Assembly: GCF_000720325.1 (NCBI RefSeq)
Contig: NZ_JOJM01000089.1
Coordinates: 1-26,163, forward strand
Reading direction: 5' to 3'
Length of the DNA stretch: 26,163 bases
From: Streptomyces sp. NRRL B-1347
Lineage (GTDB): Bacteria > Actinomycetota > Actinomycetes > Streptomycetales > Streptomycetaceae
In this document: positions 22,447 to 26,163 of the stretch, in pieces
Layout of the letters: every line of letters begins with the position of its first letter
Position numbering within the stretch: position 1 is the first letter of the stretch
Notes under the pieces: model-generated
What the model saw: the letters and a program-made list of their open reading frames with translations, nothing else
The model's database searches: none
Told to the model about the DNA's origin: nothing
Program-made: the position numbers and the translations under genes

Positions 22447-25239
22447 CTACGAGTCTGCTGCCCCGTCCGGGCCGGCCTCCTGCCCGCCGCCCGGCTGTGT
22501 GCCCTCCTCCGCCGCATGTGTCCAGGGGAGTCCGAGGCCCAGGAAGAGAGCTTGCTGTTGTGGTGGGTAGGTGGGGTACCGGGTGCGGGCGGCGTTGAGC
22601 CGTCGCCGCAGCTGTACTTCGATGCCGCCTACTCGTGGTCGGTAGGTGTCGTGGACGCAAGTCCGGCCGTCCTCGCCCACGAGCGGGCCGACCTCTTCCA
22701 GGTGCTGGCGGGCGGCGGTGACGATTTCCATCAGCCGCTCCGTGCGCGAGCGTGGTACGCGGGCCGCGCCCGCGGTCTTGACCCTGTCGCCTGTGGCCGG
22801 GCCCATCCGCAGCTCCAGGAGCACCGCGCGCTGCTCCTCTGCCAGCCGGGGCCACCGCCGGTGCTGGTCGCACAGCCACTTGCCAAGGTCGTCCCCGCGG
22901 AACACGCGTTGTCCGGTCAGGAGTTCGCCGCGGCGCCCGCCCTGGGCGTGGAAGGCTTCCAGGAGGACGAGCTTGCGTTCCCACCCAGCGTTCCAGGGTG
23001 CTCCGTCCCGTACCCGCCACACGCCGAGCTCCTCCAGCATCCGGGCGGCTTCACGTTCCTCGTCCCGGGCGCCCCAGGAGGGTCTGCGGCATTCGCTCAG
23101 CAGTCTCCCGATGCGTACCTCCTGTCCGTCGACGCTGATGGCCTCCTCGACCCCGGGCAGGAGGTGCCCGTACCGGTCCGCGTACTCCCGCGCGGCTTCC
23201 AGCAGCAGCTGCCTGGCTGAGGCCCGGGGTTCCCAGACGAACCCGTACTCGCCGAGCAGGGCGGCCAGGTCCGTGCTCACCCGCCGCGGCCGCCCTCGCC
23301 AGACCTCCAGGCCTTCCTCGGGCCCGTGCTCGGCGACCAGGGCGCGCAGGTCGTCGCGGTCGCGGCGCCACTGCCGCCGTACCCGCTCCAGCTCCCACCC
23401 CAGCCGGACCACGACCTGCGGCTCCTGCGCGAGCTCGGGCACCAGATCCTCCGCCAGCTCCTGCTGCTCCTCGCTCTCCTTCTTGAGGAGGGGGACGCGT
23501 GTGTAGTCGAGGGGGAGGGTTTCGTGCCAGTCCACGGGTACGCGTAGGTGTCCGTTGCGCTGGTGGTAGGCGCGCACTGCGCGCATGAGGCGTTCGGTAT
23601 CAGCGGTGACGGGGTCGGACAGCACAGTGATCTTCAGCCAGTCCGCGACCACGGCCGCGGACCGCTGTCGGGTGAAGGCCAGCATCTGCTGAAGCTCGCG
23701 CGCGCGTTCCTCGGCCCGCTCACGCGCCTCGCTGGGCGGCTGGATGCGGTGGGGGCCGCGGCTGGTGCTGCGCCCGGCATGCTCCAGGCGCTGCTCGGCC
23801 TCCTGCGGCCCCTCCGGCTCCTCGCCTCCACGGTCGGCGTGGTCGGGTTCGTAGGACTCCAGCGCGCGTAGCATGTTGATCACCGGCACCCAGTCCGGTC
23901 CGACCAGCGTGCCGTCCGCGGCCCGCGCGAGGTGGAGCACGGGCACGATGATGGATGCGACTTTGTCCGGGTTCTCCCAGTCGTAGCGGACGGCCCTGCC
24001 CGCGATCTGCAGGAGGTCGCCCTGCGCGGCGCGTGGGTCGATCAGGGCGACGGCGTCAACGGCCGGGACATCCACACCCTCTACCAGCAGCCGCGCCGAG
24101 CAGACGACGGCCAGGTCCACCGGCCGCCCCCGCAGGTCTGTCCCCGCCGCCAGCGCCCCCAAGGCCCGCCGCCGCTCCTCAGCAGGGGTGCCCTCGTGCA
24201 GGGCTACCGCCCATACCCGCCGGGGCGCCGAGGTCCCCTGTCCGTGCAGGACCCGCGCGAGCTGAGGCAGTGATGCCGCGGCCGCGCGGGCTCCGGCCAC
24301 GGTGGAGTGGTAGGCCAGCAGCCGCTGGCATCCCACCCGGCCCGCGGCCCGCAGCACGGCCCCCAGCGACGCCGTCAACAGCTCCGCCCGCACTCCCGCG
24401 TCAGCCCGCCCCCGGGCCGCGACGAGATCTCGCAGCCGGGCCTCGTCGACTTCGGCCGCCACCACCGGGCTGTGCGCGAGCTTGCCCCGCCGCTGCGCCT
24501 CGCGCAGTCCCAGCCGGTAGGCGACGGGGCCGTGCTTGCGCTCCGAGAGCCGCACCACCGGATCAGCAGCGATCAAACGCCCCTGCTCGTCGTAGCGCAC
24601 CGCACCCAGCAGCCGCGGCGTGGCCGTCATGGACAGCCGGTGCCGCGCAGGCACGAGGTGCTGCTCGTTGATCCGCCCCCAGACCCGGGAGGTCTCGGTG
24701 TGGTGGGACTCGTCGCACACGAGCAGGTCCCATTCCGGCAGCGGCCGCGCCCCGTCCCGCTCCACCTTCAAGCCGTGCCCGGCGATCAGAGAGCCCTCGA
24801 CGCTCGCGTACGTGGCCAGCACCGTGAACTGCCCCTTGCCCTGGGCGGTGAAGGCGTTGGCGTGCCACGCCACCACCTGCGGGTCCGTCGTCACCTGCAC
24901 CCCCGGCTCGCCTGTCAAGGCGGCACCCCGTGGGGAGTACGCGGCGATCACCGGGCCGCTGCGTCCGGCCGCGCGCAGGACGTGGTGGGTCTGCTCGAGG
25001 AGCGTCCGTGTGGGTACGACCATCAGCAGCGATCCCTGCCGGGCGACCAGGTCTGCGACGCGCGCGGCGACCCGCGTCTTGCCCAGCCCGGGCGCCATGT
25101 GCAGCTGCGCGCGAAACCGTGGACGCCGCGCCCTGGGGGAGGGGGTGTAGACCCGCATGATGGCGGCGACGGCGTCGTCCTGGTGGTCGTAGAACGCCGC
25201 GAGGTCGGCCTTCGACCGGACTGCCGCATCCACATTCAC
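22447..25239 (-). CDS. DEAD/DEAH-box helicase with helicase-associated repeats
   Basis: A 930-residue superfamily 2 helicase from GTG 25239, with GGGAG 6 bases upstream. Domain 1: Walker A APGLGKT (49-55), VVPTRTLLEQ (Ia), DESH (176-179, motif II), SMTATPR (203-209, motif III). Domain 2: HSTVAGARAAA (about 311-321), ARLLVEGVDVPAVDAV (382-397, motif V) and QIAGRAVRY (411-419, motif VI). Residues from about 440 to 900 are charged helical repeats of the helicase-associated type, with conserved LGEYGFVW, GQRVFRGDDLGKWLCDQHRR and PQQQALFLGLGLPW. Genes of this kind are frequent near ends of Streptomyces linear replicons (TtrA-like telomeric helicases), but a replication or transfer role here is inference. 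All motifs are intact, unlike the four relics elsewhere in the window. Confidence 0.92.
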   Translation of the reverse strand: MNVDAAVRSKADLAAFYDHQDDAVAAIMRVYTPSPRARRPRFRAQLHMAPGLGKTRVAARVADLVARQGSLLMVVPTRTLLEQTHHVLRAAGRSGPVIAAYSPRGAALTGEPGVQVTTDPQVVAWHANAFTAQGKGQFTVLATYASVEGSLIAGHGLKVERDGARPLPEWDLLVCDESHHTETSRVWGRINEQHLVPARHRLSMTATPRLLGAVRYDEQGRLIAADPVVRLSERKHGPVAYRLGLREAQRRGKLAHSPVVAAEVDEARLRDLVAARGRADAGVRAELLTASLGAVLRAAGRVGCQRLLAYHSTVAGARAAAASLPQLARVLHGQGTSAPRRVWAVALHEGTPAEERRRALGALAAGTDLRGRPVDLAVVCSARLLVEGVDVPAVDAVALIDPRAAQGDLLQIAGRAVRYDWENPDKVASIIVPVLHLARAADGTLVGPDWVPVINMLRALESYEPDHADRGGEEPEGPQEAEQRLEHAGRSTSRGPHRIQPPSEARERAEERARELQQMLAFTRQRSAAVVADWLKITVLSDPVTADTERLMRAVRAYHQRNGHLRVPVDWHETLPLDYTRVPLLKKESEEQQELAEDLVPELAQEPQVVVRLGWELERVRRQWRRDRDDLRALVAEHGPEEGLEVWRGRPRRVSTDLAALLGEYGFVWEPRASARQLLLEAAREYADRYGHLLPGVEEAISVDGQEVRIGRLLSECRRPSWGARDEEREAARMLEELGVWRVRDGAPWNAGWERKLVLLEAFHAQGGRRGELLTGQRVFRGDDLGKWLCDQHRRWPRLAEEQRAVLLELRMGPATGDRVKTAGAARVPRSRTERLMEIVTAARQHLEEVGPLVGEDGRTCVHDTYRPRVGGIEVQLRRRLNAARTRYPTYPPQQQALFLGLGLPWTHAAEEGTQPGGGQEAGPDGAADS

Positions 25240-25513
25240 GATCAGCTCCCAGAGATGCTCTGCAGGGGTGCCCGTGGATCAGCCGAACACCCAACCAACT
25301 TCCTTCTGTGACAACCTAGACCGCCACGCCCGGCGCCGTCTGCCGGATGCGGGACATCCCTCCTCGCCCGAGCGAGCAATCGAACGCACACCCCAATCAC
25401 CAGCTCGAATTCCGGCAACAAATTGGCCGCGAAGAGGCCGCCAACTCACCGCACAGCAACGCCAATTGCGGTAGTGTGTAACCAGGCAATCATGGTGATG
25501 GGAGGAGGGGGAA
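25240..25513. promoter_or_regulatory. Divergent promoter region of helicase and HTH-protein genes
   Basis: Less GC-rich than the genes on either side, as expected for a promoter region. It ends in an unusually strong ribosome-binding site, GGAGGAGGGG (25501-25510), 3 bases before GTG 25514. A TAGTGT hexamer near 25473 could be a -10 element but lacks a good -35. No gene is seen. Confidence 0.5.
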
Positions 25514-26089
25514 GTGCCGGAAAGGACGAACGAGTTCGGCAAGTATGGTGCCCATGGCATCAAGGGCCACGAGGCTGTTGCCCGGCAGCTCGACAGGCTC
25601 GCTGGATTCATCGCCACCCCCATTACCGTGCGCCGTGGTCTGATGGCCCGGCTGCACTACCTCACCCGCACGCCCCACGCCCGTGAAGCGGCCCGCGCGG
25701 CCGGCCTCACCGTCACCGACCGCACCCTGAAGGCCTGGCTGGCCGGCCAGCGCAGCCCCTCCAAGCAGAACCTGCAGCACATCGAGACGGCCTACCGCAC
25801 GGTGCGCCGCCGCAACGTGGCCCGGTACCTGACCAGTCGTCTCAATCGTGAAGGCCGCGGGACCCGGGTGGAGTTCCACCCCCTGAACCAGTCTCGTGTC
25901 AGCCGCCCCCACCAGCGGGTCGTGGAGTTCCGTACCCTCAACGTCCGCCACTGGGACCGCATCGTCGACGCCTGGAGCACCGGTAACGACGCGGCCCTGG
26001 ACGATGCGTGGGTGAATGACGCGGTGGTAGACCTGGGCTCACAATGGGGCCAGTATGAGAACGTCACCAACATCGGCTTCGCAGCATGA
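25514..26089 (+). CDS. HTH DNA-binding protein of the plasmid/terminal-protein type
   Basis: A 191-residue basic protein from GTG 25514 with a strong ribosome-binding site. Residues 35-100 form a helical DNA-binding region: TPITVRRGLMARLHYLTR, HAREAARAAGLTVTDRTLKA, WLAGQRSPSKQNLQHIETAY and RTVRRRNVARYLTSRLNR. The C-terminal part (VEFRTLNVRHWDRIVDAWS, QWGQYENVTNIGF) is a separate alpha/beta region. Length and layout (HTH with a T-x-K-W-x-x-G-x-R-x-P-S core, then an acidic end) resemble the Tpg telomere-terminal proteins of linear Streptomyces replicons. Overall residue identity to Tpg as I remember it is low, so a plasmid transcriptional regulator is equally possible. It is divergent from the helicase. 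A hairpin follows the stop. Confidence 0.6.
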   Translation: MPERTNEFGKYGAHGIKGHEAVARQLDRLAGFIATPITVRRGLMARLHYLTRTPHAREAARAAGLTVTDRTLKAWLAGQRSPSKQNLQHIETAYRTVRRRNVARYLTSRLNREGRGTRVEFHPLNQSRVSRPHQRVVEFRTLNVRHWDRIVDAWSTGNDAALDDAWVNDAVVDLGSQWGQYENVTNIGFAA

Positions 26090-26095
26090 CACCCA

Positions 26096-26127
26096 AATTC
26101 GATACCCCAGCCCCGGGATATCGAATT
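26096..26127. terminator. Hairpin after the last gene
   Basis: AATTCGATA (26096-26104) pairs perfectly with TATCGAATT (26119-26127); inner CCC/GGG pairs extend the stem with a small bulge. It starts 7 bases after the stop codon. Symmetric and AT-containing, so it may work in both directions. Confidence 0.65.
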
Positions 26128-26163
26128 CCAAACATGAAAGAGCGTCAGCGATCCCATAGGCGG

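Noticed and set aside
26096..26127. Possible cloning-vector polylinker because SmaI, EcoRV and EcoRI-type sites lie close together
   Set aside because: The sites fall within a natural-looking inverted repeat right after a stop codon, and the order does not match a polylinker I know.

Overview
The window is very GC-rich, with strong third-position G/C bias in its genes and many GTG starts. Its families (RheA/Hsp18, DUF2267, DUF4259, DUF6193, DUF6087, the streptomycete Fic-type toxin-antitoxin pair, the tgm ATP-grasp RiPP genes) point to Streptomyces or a close relative. No rRNA, complete tRNA, CRISPR array or intact transposase gene was recognised. Short transcription units on alternating strands, many broken genes and repeated relics of a telomere-type helicase suggest accessory DNA: a chromosome arm, subtelomere or large linear plasmid. 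That placement is inference.

Layout. 1-0.7 kb: end of an unknown gene coupled to a cysteine-rich protein, closed by two hairpins. 0.8-2.5 kb: a tiny possible secreted peptide, a conserved hypothetical, and a junction of two relics (SET methyltransferase and DsbA/FrnE oxidoreductase). 2.6-3.9 kb: a heat-shock unit, rheA-like repressor divergent from hsp18, with two RheA-type operators between them. 3.9-4.8 kb: a broken DUF2267 gene followed by an intact one. 4.9-6.4 kb: two frameshifted minus-strand genes and a decayed paralogue of the cysteine-rich gene. 6.5-8.4 kb: ArsR-family regulator divergent from a 14-helix-type MFS exporter. 9.0-9.7 kb: Fic-family toxin-antitoxin pair. 9.8-12.2 kb: broken XRE regulator, GNAT acetyltransferase, DUF4259 protein with a foreign tail, broken membrane protein. 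12.8-13.6 kb: membrane protein plus winged-helix regulator behind a palindrome. 13.6-16.1 kb: two secreted proteins (a cationic cysteine-flanked peptide precursor and an I36-type peptidase inhibitor) with a helicase relic between them. 16.3-19.1 kb: winged-helix regulator, small HTH protein, DUF6193 protein and a hypothetical protein.

19.4-21.9 kb holds the most informative system: a compact minus-strand operon tgmA-tgmB-tgmC. It encodes a RiPP precursor, an ATP-grasp ligase expected to form side-chain ester or amide crosslinks, and a protein-isoaspartate-methyltransferase-like enzyme expected to act on aspartate in the crosslinked peptide. A DUF6087 gene lies upstream on the other strand. 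22.4-25.2 kb is a 930-residue DEAD/DEAH helicase with C-terminal helicase-associated repeats. Four relics of its C-terminal coding sequence (near 12.7, 14.7-15.4, 17.9 and 19.3 kb), all on the same strand, suggest repeated recombination or loss of such genes. The window ends with a small HTH protein and a strong hairpin.

Family assignments are by eye from motifs. Claims of decay rest on reading-frame breaks that could in part be sequencing errors.
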